This document shows positions 15,083 to 22,314 of a DNA stretch of 22,849 nucleotides, in pieces. Source of the DNA: a virus. Position 1 is the first letter of the stretch. The number at the start of each line of letters is the position of its first letter. The notes under the pieces are model-generated. The model did no database searches and had not been told where the DNA came from. It was given only the letters and a program-made list of their open reading frames with translations. The stretch covers positions 1-22,849 of the IMG/VR virus record IMGVR_UViG_3300029263_001050. The stretch is one strand, 5' to 3'. Position numbers and translations under genes: made by a program.

Positions 15083-17941
15083 ATGGCTAAGATACTATCA
15101 AACGCAGGCATAGTTACAGGATTACCGGTAGAGGCAAAACACGTGTCTCAATCGGTTAATGCTCTAACTGCTGCCGAAGCTTACGACATAAACATATCAG
15201 GATCACTAACAGCAAATACACTAACATATCCGTTTGTTGATGGTACAGCTGATCAATCCTTACTTACTGATGGTAGTGGTCAAATCACTATAAGAACATT
15301 AGAAACCGTTCCTACAGCATCATTTGTAACATCATCAGGGGTGTATGGTCCTTATGGGTCTAACTCTATTGTAACATCCTCATATGCTGTAACCTCATCT
15401 TATGCCAACTTTGCTACTCTTGCATCGTCATCTTTATTTTCAATAAACTCACAAAACGCAACCACAGCTACATCAGCATCATACGCTCTTACAGCATCAT
15501 TTGCTTTAAACGGAGGTGGAGGAGGTAGTGGTTCTTTCGCAACAACCGCATCTTCTGCTTTAACCGCCTCATATATTGAGATGGCTAATGCCTATAGACA
15601 AAATATATCAGAATCTATAGCTACAGTAACACACAATAGAGACTCAGAGGATGTTTTAGTCGTAGTTTACAAAGCAACGGGTACTGATGATCCTGTATTA
15701 ATAATCCCATCTAGTGTTACATTAACCGATACCAATACTGCTGTAGTAGCATTTTCTAATATAGTAGAAGGTTACGTAATAGTAACAGATGGTAAAGGTG
15801 TAGCTACAGGTGGTGGGGGCTCAGCAGTAACTGCTTCATATGCATTAACAGCCTCATATATTGAGATGGCTAATGCTTATAGACAAAACGTATCAGGTAG
15901 TAGTGCGACAGTAACCCACAATCGAGACTCCGAAGATGTTTTAGTAGCCGTATACGAAACAACTGGAGGTACTAACCCAGAACTAATCATACCTGCTAGT
16001 ATTATACTTACAAATACTAACACTGCTGAAGTAACATTCGATCCAGGTATCATAGGTTACGTAATAGTGACTGATGGTAAAGGTATAGCCAATAACTCAG
16101 TAACATCTTCATATGCTATTACAGCATCTTATGCCTTAAACGCAGGAAGCGGAGGAGGTAGTAGTAGTGGATCTTATGTATCATCCTCAACTAGTGGTGA
16201 TAATATTACATTCACCAAAGGAGATGGTTCACAAATAACAAATAAAATAATATCATCATCTTACTCTCTTACAGCATCATATGCTTTAAATGGTGGAAGT
16301 GGTGGTAGTAGTAATGCTTATGTATCATCAAGTACTACAGGCAATCAAATAAACTTTAATAGAAGTAGTGGGGGTGTTATCATAACACCTATAATATCTG
16401 CTTCACACGCTACAACAGCTATATCATCATCATATGCTATAACAGCGTCATACTTATTAGGCTTTATACAATCAGCATCATATGCTCTTACATCATCATA
16501 TGCTGTATCATCATCACACGCTGAGTTTGCTGATAGTTCATCATACGCTGTCTTATCATCTACAGCCTCACTAGCTACAACAGCCATAACATCATCATAT
16601 GCTCTTACAGCATCCTTTGTAATAGGATCTATTGAATCAGCGTCATATGCTCTTAGAGCTGAAACGGTTAGAACTGTAACATATCCAGCGAGAAATGATG
16701 ATAGTGTAATCATACAAAAAGGTGATCCAGTTTTTGTTACAGAAGTTAATAATGGTGTATACGATATTAGAAAAGCAGAAGCTTTAGATCCTAATAAAAT
16801 GCCAGCAGTAGGTGTAGCAGCGACAACAGCAGCTTTAGGAGCAAGTGTTGAGATGTTACTAATAGGTGAAATCAAAAACACTAATACGTTTGGTGCTAAT
16901 CCAGGTAGAAATATTTATGTCGCTGCAAACGGTGGCTATTCTCAAACAAAACCACTAGCTCCTGCTCTTATACAACCTATAGGGATTATAGCAGAAGCAT
17001 CAGCAACTGAGGGTGTATTACTTATAAATGGTCCTATGGCAGATATGTCATCAGGTAGTGCTAGTGTACCAACAGCATCTTATGTTTCATCTTCAAATGT
17101 AGATGGACCTTTTGGATTTGATAGTATATTAACTTCATCATATGCTTTAACAGCTTCACACGCTCAAACAGCTATATCATCATCATATGCTATAACGGCA
17201 TCCCACTTAATAGGTACAACCCAATCAGCATCGAATGCTATATCATCGTCATACGCTGTATCATCATCGAATGCTATATCATCGTCATACGCTGTATCCT
17301 CATCTCATGCTTCTTATTCTTTATCATCTTCTATAGCTGAATATACATCTGAATGGAATCTAACAGCTGATGGGACAAATAATTACTTATTTAATGGTCC
17401 AGGATTTACTTCCTCAGCTGCGGATCCTAACATTTATTTAGTTAGAGGACAAAAATATAAGTTTACTAATAATATGGGTGCTCATCCATTCCGAATACAA
17501 ACAACGGTAAATGGCTCAACTGGTACCGCATATGCAAACGGTGTAACTAATAATGATGTTTCAAACGGTACTCTTCTATTTAACGTACCTATGCAGGCAC
17601 CTGATGTACTTTATTATCAGTGTACTTCTCACCCAAATATGGGAGGTAAAATATCTATTCCTCCTGCTGTAACATCATCCTATGCCATAACTTCATCATA
17701 TGCTTTAACAGCATCTTATGTTTTAAGTGATTCAACTAATAGCTCATATAGAGAGTCAGTAAGTGGTACAACTACTTACACCATAGTACATAACCTAAAC
17801 GAAAACTTTCCTATAGTACAAGCATATGAACTAGCTTCACTATCTCAGGAGATACCACAATCCGTAACATCAACAAACGCAAGCACAATATCAGTTTCGT
17901 TTATAAATAACTTTGATGGAACTATAGTAGTAATAAAATAA
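15083..17941 (+). CDS. Long tail-fibre/adhesin with hexapeptide repeats and cupredoxin domain
   Basis: 952 residues, Ser/Ala/Thr-rich. Residues 1-50 form a distinct N-terminal head, probably the baseplate anchor. Residues 95-145, 338-360, 388-402, 436-525, 684-753 and 862-880 consist of hexads of consensus [LIV]-[TS]-[AS]-S-[YHN]-A, likely an elongated beta-structured shaft. A fibre beta domain occurs twice in tandem (about 158-240 and 254-334) and once diverged at the C-terminus (about 886-952). A segment VPTAS-[FY]-V recurs at 76 and 662 with its flanks. Residues 530-650 resemble DUF2190-type domains found in phage fibres. Residues 757-859 are a cupredoxin domain with His801, Cys847, His850 and Met853. 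No peptidase S74 or enzymatic motif is seen. It lies between two motif copies, so it is probably transcribed on its own. Confidence 0.85.
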   Translation: MAKILSNAGIVTGLPVEAKHVSQSVNALTAAEAYDINISGSLTANTLTYPFVDGTADQSLLTDGSGQITIRTLETVPTASFVTSSGVYGPYGSNSIVTSSYAVTSSYANFATLASSSLFSINSQNATTATSASYALTASFALNGGGGGSGSFATTASSALTASYIEMANAYRQNISESIATVTHNRDSEDVLVVVYKATGTDDPVLIIPSSVTLTDTNTAVVAFSNIVEGYVIVTDGKGVATGGGGSAVTASYALTASYIEMANAYRQNVSGSSATVTHNRDSEDVLVAVYETTGGTNPELIIPASIILTNTNTAEVTFDPGIIGYVIVTDGKGIANNSVTSSYAITASYALNAGSGGGSSSGSYVSSSTSGDNITFTKGDGSQITNKIISSSYSLTASYALNGGSGGSSNAYVSSSTTGNQINFNRSSGGVIITPIISASHATTAISSSYAITASYLLGFIQSASYALTSSYAVSSSHAEFADSSSYAVLSSTASLATTAITSSYALTASFVIGSIESASYALRAETVRTVTYPARNDDSVIIQKGDPVFVTEVNNGVYDIRKAEALDPNKMPAVGVAATTAALGASVEMLLIGEIKNTNTFGANPGRNIYVAANGGYSQTKPLAPALIQPIGIIAEASATEGVLLINGPMADMSSGSASVPTASYVSSSNVDGPFGFDSILTSSYALTASHAQTAISSSYAITASHLIGTTQSASNAISSSYAVSSSNAISSSYAVSSSHASYSLSSSIAEYTSEWNLTADGTNNYLFNGPGFTSSAADPNIYLVRGQKYKFTNNMGAHPFRIQTTVNGSTGTAYANGVTNNDVSNGTLLFNVPMQAPDVLYYQCTSHPNMGGKISIPPAVTSSYAITSSYALTASYVLSDSTNSSYRESVSGTTTYTIVHNLNENFPIVQAYELASLSQEIPQSVTSTNASTISVSFINNFDGTIVVIK
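15554..16084 (+). repeat. Tandem duplicate of a fibre beta domain within the 952-residue protein
   Basis: Two copies, about 15554-15802 and 15842-16084, encode near-identical openings (YIEMANAYRQN, then VTHNRDSEDVLV) and similar ends (YVIVTDGKG). Part of the DNA is identical between copies, including the stretch coding for ASYIEMANA apart from third positions at its edges, so the duplication is fairly recent. A third, strongly diverged copy closes the protein at about 17738-17938. Confidence 0.8.
16391..16657 (+). repeat. Dense hexapeptide-encoding repeat, consensus LTASYA
   Basis: This is the densest block of 18-nt degenerate repeats (tcatcatatgctnntacagc-like) encoding A-[VIL]-[TS]-[AS]-S-[YHN] hexads. 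A second dense block lies at 17132-17341, where the hexad A-[IV]-S-S-S-[YNH] runs almost without interruption. The minus strand of this DNA is also open, giving a Tyr-Asp-Asp-rich reading that is only a by-product of the repeat. Confidence 0.75.
17351..17659 (+). other. Cupredoxin-like domain inside the fibre gene
   Basis: Encodes residues 757-859 of the 952-residue fibre. It starts with a Trp-Asn-Leu strand and IYLVRGQKYKF, which is typical of cupredoxin strands, then GAHPFRI (His801) and finally YYQCTSHPNMGGKI (Cys847, His850, Met853). The Cys-x2-His-x2-Met spacing is that of amicyanin and pseudoazurin type-1 copper sites, so all four ligands are present. Similar domains occur in marine phage structural proteins; copper binding itself is inferred. 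Confidence 0.8.
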
Positions 17942-17943
17942 TA

Positions 17944-17959
17944 TATTTATAATAAAATA
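17944..17959 (+). promoter_or_regulatory. Putative phage promoter motif TATTTATAATAAAATA
   Basis: Fourth motif copy, lying in the 19-nt gap after the long fibre gene. The TATTTATAAT part ends 7 nt before the ATG at 17961, so a transcript from it would be nearly leaderless. It heads the first A-type gene pair. Confidence 0.5.
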
Positions 17960-17960
17960 G

Positions 17961-18713
17961 ATGAGAATAGATAATGCCATATTAAGCGGATCAGTATTTG
18001 GTTCAAGTGCTGTAGTATCCATAACCGGATCATTTACAGGCTCAGGACATATTACTACTTCATCATATGCCGTAACAGCATCCTATGCTTTAAACGCTGG
18101 TAGTGGTGGAGGTGGTAGTGATGTTTATTCTTCAATATACGTAACTGCAGATACAACAGCTATAACTAATAGACTGTATGTATTTACTTCCTCAACCCTA
18201 AAAACCTTAACACTACCTGCTTCTCCTACAAACGGAGATTCACTTTATATTTCCAATAGATCAGATATATCAACTAATATTGTAGCTAGAAATGGCCAGT
18301 TAATAATGGGCCTAGCTCAAGATGTAACTTTAGATGTCGCTCCTGCTTCGTTTAAACTTACATACGCTGCTGGAACACAAGGTTGGGTTATAACAGGTGC
18401 TGGTGGTGCCGGGTCGTCTATAAGTAACTATGCTCCAACTACTCAAACAACAAACTTTACAGCCGTATCAGGTAAAGCTTATATTATAACTTCTTCCGCT
18501 TCACCCATAACTATGTCACTACCCTCATCACCAGGAAATGGTGATAGTATTAAGTTTGCGGGTATGGATGGTAAAGAAACTCATATAGCAGCTAATGGTA
18601 ATAAGATTATGAGTAGTACTGAAGATCTGACTGTAAATGTTACAGCATCATTTGAACTTATTTATGAATCCTCCCTTATAGGTTGGACAGTAATAGGATC
18701 AAGAAGCGTTTAA
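17961..18713 (+). CDS. Short fibre/stalk protein with two GDSI/NG-IMG beta domains (A0)
   Basis: 250 residues. The N-terminus (1-30) is a small head. Residues 31-47 hold two hexads of the same LTASYA type as the long fibre, followed by a Gly/Ser linker (48-53). Two tandem copies of a roughly 85-residue beta domain follow (about 61-147 and 160-250). Each has TLPASPTNGDSL- or SLPSSPGNGDSI-like turns, an NG-x2-IM motif (Asn111-Gly112; Asn212-Gly213), then F-x-L-x-Y and a closing GW-x-[VI]-x-G. The same domain ends the next gene and the 232-residue gene. It probably decorates or extends the fibre. The next gene starts 17 nt after its stop without a new promoter motif, so the two are likely co-transcribed. 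Confidence 0.75.
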   Translation: MRIDNAILSGSVFGSSAVVSITGSFTGSGHITTSSYAVTASYALNAGSGGGGSDVYSSIYVTADTTAITNRLYVFTSSTLKTLTLPASPTNGDSLYISNRSDISTNIVARNGQLIMGLAQDVTLDVAPASFKLTYAAGTQGWVITGAGGAGSSISNYAPTTQTTNFTAVSGKAYIITSSASPITMSLPSSPGNGDSIKFAGMDGKETHIAANGNKIMSSTEDLTVNVTASFELIYESSLIGWTVIGSRSV

Positions 18714-18730
18714 CAAATAATAACTAATAA

Positions 18731-19267
18731 ATGATTATACAACAACCCACACTAACTTCTTTTGTAAGTGGTAAAACCATAAAAACCAATGTATCAGGAT
18801 CTTATATTGGGTTTAATGCTACATCATCTAACCCTTCAGCTTCAAACGAAGTTGTTTTAGGTATTGGTGTAACAGGTTCAGGTAACAATACAGTAACTTT
18901 AGGTAATACAAATACAATCCATACAGAAATATATGGTAGTATTTATAAACACCAAAACCTAATAGGTGATAATACTGTTACTCATAACTTAGAGAAGTTT
19001 TACGTATACACCTTAAGTGGTAGTTTTACAGCATCACTTCCTCCATCACCTAATATTGGTGATTCAATAAAGTTATCTAACTTTTCAACTAGTAATACAG
19101 GTTCTAGTAGGGGGTCAGTATCACCTACTAATACCAAAGTTATTGTAGGTAGAAATGGTAATAATATAATGGGGGTAGCTCAAGATATGGGGTTAAACAC
19201 ATATGCTCCTGCCTTTGAAATAATATACACTGAACCAACAAAAGGTTGGGTAATAATAGCTTCTTAA
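18731..19267 (+). CDS. Short trimeric-type stalk protein with YadA-head-like repeat and GDSI domain (A1)
   Basis: 178 residues. Residues 1-20 (MIIQQPTLTSFVSG...) are nearly identical to the start of the gene at 20516. Residues 23-62 hold a SNEVVLGIGVTGSGNNTVTLGN repeat (from residue 38), which resembles the left-handed trimeric beta-roll repeats of YadA-type adhesin heads and phage fibres. Residues 80-178 are one GDSI/NG-IMG domain (LPPSPNIGDSIKL, then RNGNNIMGVAQDM, ending GWVIIAS). No enzymatic motif is seen. Its last 36 nt plus the following 57-nt gap are almost identical to those after the 232-residue paralogue, so its 3' end forms part of a repeated joint. Confidence 0.75.
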   Translation: MIIQQPTLTSFVSGKTIKTNVSGSYIGFNATSSNPSASNEVVLGIGVTGSGNNTVTLGNTNTIHTEIYGSIYKHQNLIGDNTVTHNLEKFYVYTLSGSFTASLPPSPNIGDSIKLSNFSTSNTGSSRGSVSPTNTKVIVGRNGNNIMGVAQDMGLNTYAPAFEIIYTEPTKGWVIIAS

Positions 19268-19327
19268 AGTAAGTAGGATATTTAACTTAGATTTAATATA
19301 TTTATAATAAAATAAAACAACAATATG
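19232..19327 (+). repeat. A-to-B joint repeat, copy 1 (pairs with 21179-21274)
   Basis: 96 bp that align without gaps to 21179-21274 with 6 mismatches (about 94% identity, counted by eye). It covers the last 36 nt of A1, the whole 57-nt non-coding gap (2 mismatches) and the ATG of B1. The gap is better conserved than the coding flanks, and it contains the promoter-like motif. Confidence 0.9.
19299..19314 (+). promoter_or_regulatory. Putative phage promoter motif TATTTATAATAAAATA before adhesin B1
   Basis: Fifth motif copy, inside the joint repeat. The TATTTATAAT part ends 16 nt before the ATG at 19325. It would drive the B1-C1-A2 unit with a leader of about 10 nt. Confidence 0.55.
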
Positions 19328-20254
19328 AGTAATTTTTCACAATTTTTTCCAGCAGGAGGTGCAAGTGGAGGCGCGGGTGGTGGTACATCAATAAATGAAC
19401 CAGCAACCTTCGCAGTAACTTCAACAGGTAACCCAGATGGGTATAATGCAACCACTGGTTTATATTTAAACCCTGATGGTGGTACTTATATAAAAAGTGG
19501 TTTTTTATCTACTGATACCACCACTTATCCTAAGGGTAATATTTCTCCTGCAGGACCTTCTACCAATAGAAATATTTCTACTACACCCCCTAACGCAGTT
19601 ACTGTTATTGGTAATAATATTATTTTTAATCAAGAGAATAGTCTTGTAATGCTTCTTAGAAATGCAGCTGGGGCGAATACAGGGACTTTTACCTTAACGG
19701 GTGGGAGTATAACAATAATAACTGATATATTTACAGATGGAACGGATTTATATGTTACAGGTAATAATCTTTTAGAAAAATATACATCTGCTGGGGTTTT
19801 TATAAGTACTCTTACAACGTCTACAGGTGTTGTTAAATTTGTTGGATTTGATGGAACCCATTTCTGGGCCCAAAACGCTCCAGTATCTCTAACTATTTAT
19901 AAGTATAATACTTCATTTGTTTACCAAAATGTAAGTTTTACACCAACAGCAGGTCAACTATCCTCAGCATCAAATTATGGGTTTACATTCTATCAAAATG
20001 CCTGGTATGGTACAGGAGTAAATGGAGGTCAAGGTTTATCCTCTTATGATACCTCTTTTAATCTTATTACTGATAACCTTTACAATAGTATACTTACTAA
20101 CCCAAGAGGTATAGGTAGTAGCACAACTACTATTTATGTCGCTAATCGTTCTGCACCTGTAGTAGGGGGTATTGCGTTTGCAGGTGGTATAGGTATAACT
20201 GCTGCAAAAACAGACAGTGATACTGGTCTCCCTATATTTTTAAGAATAAAATAA
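19325..20254 (+). CDS. Receptor-binding-type adhesin, FPA anchor plus beta-propeller-like domain (B1)
   Basis: 309 residues. The N-terminus MSNFSQFFPA is the anchor peptide shared with the genes at 21272 and 22315. A Gly-rich linker follows (11-21), then a short beta segment (about 38-70: DGYNATTGLYLNPDG, then TYPKG). Residues about 92-275 contain roughly 45-residue repeats with DG-x-[DH]-[LF]-[YW] turns (TDGTDLYVTG, FDGTHFWAQ) and YKYNTSF- or SSYDTSF-like strands, resembling NHL/YncE-type beta-propeller blades. This would be a distal receptor-binding or structural tip. No catalytic residues are recognised. A small APC-type chaperone gene follows 35 nt downstream, as is usual for phage tail-fibre tips. 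Confidence 0.7.
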   Translation: MSNFSQFFPAGGASGGAGGGTSINEPATFAVTSTGNPDGYNATTGLYLNPDGGTYIKSGFLSTDTTTYPKGNISPAGPSTNRNISTTPPNAVTVIGNNIIFNQENSLVMLLRNAAGANTGTFTLTGGSITIITDIFTDGTDLYVTGNNLLEKYTSAGVFISTLTTSTGVVKFVGFDGTHFWAQNAPVSLTIYKYNTSFVYQNVSFTPTAGQLSSASNYGFTFYQNAWYGTGVNGGQGLSSYDTSFNLITDNLYNSILTNPRGIGSSTTTIYVANRSAPVVGGIAFAGGIGITAAKTDSDTGLPIFLRIK

Positions 20255-20289
20255 ACAATAACTAAATATCAAAATATAAAACTAAAATT

Positions 20290-20493
20290 ATGACAGAATC
20301 CGAAATATCATCATCCAACGCGGCTATATCAACAGCAAAAATTTGGAGAAACGAAGAGCTTAACGCTACGGATGGGATCATTCAAGTTGTTGATCATCCC
20401 TTAAGATCCTCATACTTTAAATATAGACAAGAACTTAGAGATTACCCTCAAAAACCTGGTTTTCCATCTACTGGTTCTAGACCAACACTATAA
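20290..20493 (+). CDS. Small tail-fibre assembly chaperone, Phage_tail_APC-like (C1)
   Basis: 67 residues, essentially one domain. Family-type landmarks appear in order: IWRNEELNATD (18-28), a DHP motif (35-37), KYRQELRDYPQKPGFP (44-59), and a terminal RPTL. This matches the Phage_tail_APC type of small tail-assembly chaperones, whose genes usually follow the fibre or adhesin they help fold or attach. The equivalent gene at 21982 keeps the W, DHP, YR, LR and FP positions at identical spacing. No signal peptide or membrane segment is present. By position it likely acts on B1. The start is preceded by AT-rich DNA without a Shine-Dalgarno. Confidence 0.8.
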   Translation: MTESEISSSNAAISTAKIWRNEELNATDGIIQVVDHPLRSSYFKYRQELRDYPQKPGFPSTGSRPTL

Positions 20494-20515
20494 TAACAAA
20501 ACAAGATCAATATAG

Positions 20516-21214
20516 ATGATTATACAACAACCCACCATAACGGCTTCCATAAGTGGAGATAATATAAAATCTAACCCACTTGGGTCTTATATTGGTTTTA
20601 GTGCTACATCCTCTAACCCAACAGCCTCAAACGAAGTTGTTTTAGGTATAAACGTTACTGGTTCAGGTAATAATAGTATTACTTTAGGTAACCCTTCAAC
20701 TCTACGTACTAGGATACTTAATAGTATTGAAACTACAGTTGACGGAGCATATATCGGATACTCTACATCAGCATCAAACTCAACAGCTTCAAACGAAGTT
20801 GTTTTAGGTATTGGTGTAACAGGTTCAGGTAATAACACAGTAACTTTAGGTAACACAAACACTACACTTACTAAAATATTTGGTAGTATTTATAAACACC
20901 AAAAACTAATAGGTGATGGTACTACAACACACAACTTAGAAAAGTTCTATGTGTATACTATAAGTGGTAGTTTTACAGCATCACTTCCACCTTCTCCTAT
21001 TAGTGGAGATTCAATAAAACTTTCTAACTTATCAACAACCCAAACAGGTTCGGATAGAGGAGAAATAACAGCAAGTGCTGCTAGGATCTTAATAGGTCGA
21101 AACGGTAAAAATATAATGGGCTATGCTCGTGATATGGAGTTAGATTATTTCTCTCCTTCGTTTGAGTTAATATACTCAGAACCAACAGATGGTTGGGTAA
21201 TAATATCCTCTTAA
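20516..21214 (+). CDS. Stalk protein with two YadA-head-like units and GDSI domain (A2)
   Basis: 232 residues, a paralogue of the gene at 18731 with exactly 54 extra residues. It carries two SNEVVLG-x2-VTGSGNN units (about 23-70 and 77-124) where the paralogue has one. The C-terminal GDSI/NG-IMG domain (about 134-232) is conserved: LPPSPISGDSIKL, RNGKNIMGYARDM, GWVIISS. The first 20 nt match the start of the paralogue exactly. The second unit is more like the single unit of the paralogue than like its own neighbour, so the first unit looks inserted. It is probably a trimeric stalk protein co-transcribed with B1 and C1. Its 3' end forms the second copy of the joint repeat. Confidence 0.75.
   Translation: MIIQQPTITASISGDNIKSNPLGSYIGFSATSSNPTASNEVVLGINVTGSGNNSITLGNPSTLRTRILNSIETTVDGAYIGYSTSASNSTASNEVVLGIGVTGSGNNTVTLGNTNTTLTKIFGSIYKHQKLIGDGTTTHNLEKFYVYTISGSFTASLPPSPISGDSIKLSNLSTTQTGSDRGEITASAARILIGRNGKNIMGYARDMELDYFSPSFELIYSEPTDGWVIISS
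20582..20887 (+). repeat. Tandem 162-nt stalk unit within A2
   Basis: Two in-frame units, about 20582-20725 and 20744-20887, are offset by 162 nt (54 codons), which equals the length difference from the paralogue at 18731. The core (aacgaagttgttttaggt) is identical in both units and also in the paralogue. Confidence 0.8.
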
Positions 21215-21274
21215 AGTAAGTAGGATATTTAACTCAGATTTAATATATTTATAATAAAATAAAATAACAATATG
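21179..21274 (+). repeat. A-to-B joint repeat, copy 2 (pairs with 19232-19327)
   Basis: Ungapped partner of 19232-19327, 1947 bp downstream. It covers the end of A2, the non-coding gap with the promoter-like motif and the ATG of B2. Beyond the ATG, identity drops to the shared anchor peptide only. Confidence 0.9.
21246..21261 (+). promoter_or_regulatory. Putative phage promoter motif TATTTATAATAAAATA before adhesin B2
   Basis: Sixth motif copy, 16 nt (from TATTTATAAT) before the ATG at 21272, within the second joint repeat. It would drive the B2-C2-B3 unit. Confidence 0.55.
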
Positions 21275-21973
21275 GCAAATACTACATTTTCTCAATTCTT
21301 CCCAGCAGCTGGAACAACACCATCAGGTGGTGGTAGTGCCTCTAGTTCCGACCCACTTACTTTAAATCGAATACAAGTAAGAGACGATAGGTTGATCCTT
21401 AAACGCTCACCAAATACCGTTTCCGATTCAAATACAACCCAATTTTGGTCATATCTTGGAAATAATAATAAAGGTCAGTTGGGGGCTGTAAAACAACTAA
21501 CCGGCCTCACAAGTACATTTCAGGAAGTTGTAAACGTTACTAACACAGGAAAAGGAGGTAAATTAGTCGCAGTAATTGGACCTTCAACAAGTACAGCTAC
21601 TGTGTTGACTTTTAAAATAACAATAGACGGAACCGCAACCGAAATAGAAGCTACAAGTAATATAGATTCAATGAGGTTTTGTCTTGGTGGTATTTTAGCT
21701 GGGAATCCTGTATCAACAACTCTTACAGAAGCTGCTGCCCAAATTGCAAGTCCCTTTAATGGTGGGTACTATTTTAGTTGGGAAAACAGTTTTTCTTCCA
21801 ATGCTAGTGGATTTGCTTCAACAAATAAAGAGAACTACTGGTCAGTACCTATTATCTTTAATCAAGTAAATCAAATAGTATTTACAGATACTTGTAAAGT
21901 TGAAATAAAAGTACCAACTATGAATGGAAACGCAATTACAAATAAAGCAGGTGTAGTAATAATTCCAAATTAA
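21272..21973 (+). CDS. Receptor-binding-type adhesin, FPA anchor with unrecognised distal domain (B2)
   Basis: 233 residues. The N-terminus MANTTFSQFFPAAG is the anchor peptide shared with the other B genes, followed by a Gly/Ser linker (about 13-27). The distal part (about 28-233) is beta-rich and unrelated by eye to B1. It has LLILKRS-like and VVNVTNTGKGGKLVAV strands, a WENSFSSNASGF segment and two well-separated Cys residues. I recognise no named fold. The architecture suggests a trimeric receptor-binding tip. An APC-type chaperone gene follows 8 nt after its stop, closer than in the B1-C1 pair. Confidence 0.65.
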   Translation: MANTTFSQFFPAAGTTPSGGGSASSSDPLTLNRIQVRDDRLILKRSPNTVSDSNTTQFWSYLGNNNKGQLGAVKQLTGLTSTFQEVVNVTNTGKGGKLVAVIGPSTSTATVLTFKITIDGTATEIEATSNIDSMRFCLGGILAGNPVSTTLTEAAAQIASPFNGGYYFSWENSFSSNASGFASTNKENYWSVPIIFNQVNQIVFTDTCKVEIKVPTMNGNAITNKAGVVIIPN

Positions 21974-21981
21974 TAGAAATT

Positions 21982-22293
21982 ATGATAAATATAATTACAG
22001 AAAACTTAACAGACCCTTCAAGAGTTGATAATCCTTTAGAAGGAGATACAATAAAAACAACTAACACAAGAACTGGTTTAGTTTTTATAGCATCACATAT
22101 AAATCCTTATGTTGAAACTCAAGAAGACAAAGAGAGAGAAGCTAAAGCCTGGAGAGATAGTGAATTATTTAAGGTAGATTATATAGTCCCACTAACTGAT
22201 CACCCACAACATAGTGAGTATATGGCATATAGAGTAGCTTTAAGAAATTGGCCTTCAACATCCAATTTCCCAGCTACAAGACCAACATTATAA
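21982..22293 (+). CDS. Tail-fibre assembly chaperone, Phage_tail_APC-like with N-terminal extension (C2)
   Basis: 103 residues. The C-terminal domain (about 50-103) has AWRDSELFKVDYIVPLTDHP, then YMAYRVALRNWPS, NFP and a terminal RPTL, the same landmarks as the gene at 20290 and at matching spacing from W to FP. It has about 38 extra N-terminal residues, including a short beta segment (TRTGLVFIASHINPYV), which may give specificity for B2. It is predicted to assist folding, trimerisation or attachment of the neighbouring adhesin and not to be part of the finished virion, although that is family-based inference. The next adhesin begins 21 nt downstream without a new motif. Confidence 0.8.
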   Translation: MINIITENLTDPSRVDNPLEGDTIKTTNTRTGLVFIASHINPYVETQEDKEREAKAWRDSELFKVDYIVPLTDHPQHSEYMAYRVALRNWPSTSNFPATRPTL

Positions 22294-22314
22294 TAATAAT
22301 AAAAATAAAATAAT

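Noticed and set aside
16345-16881. Minus-strand open frame of 178 codons rich in Tyr-Asp-Asp
   Set aside because: It is the reverse reading of the hexad repeat DNA in the 952-residue fibre gene. Its composition follows from the repeat, and no start signal is seen.
19268-19300. Terminator hairpin in the A-to-B gap (taagt...actta)
   Set aside because: The stem is only 5 bp, there is no U tract, and copy 2 breaks a pair (T to C at the position matching 19288), so pairing is not conserved.
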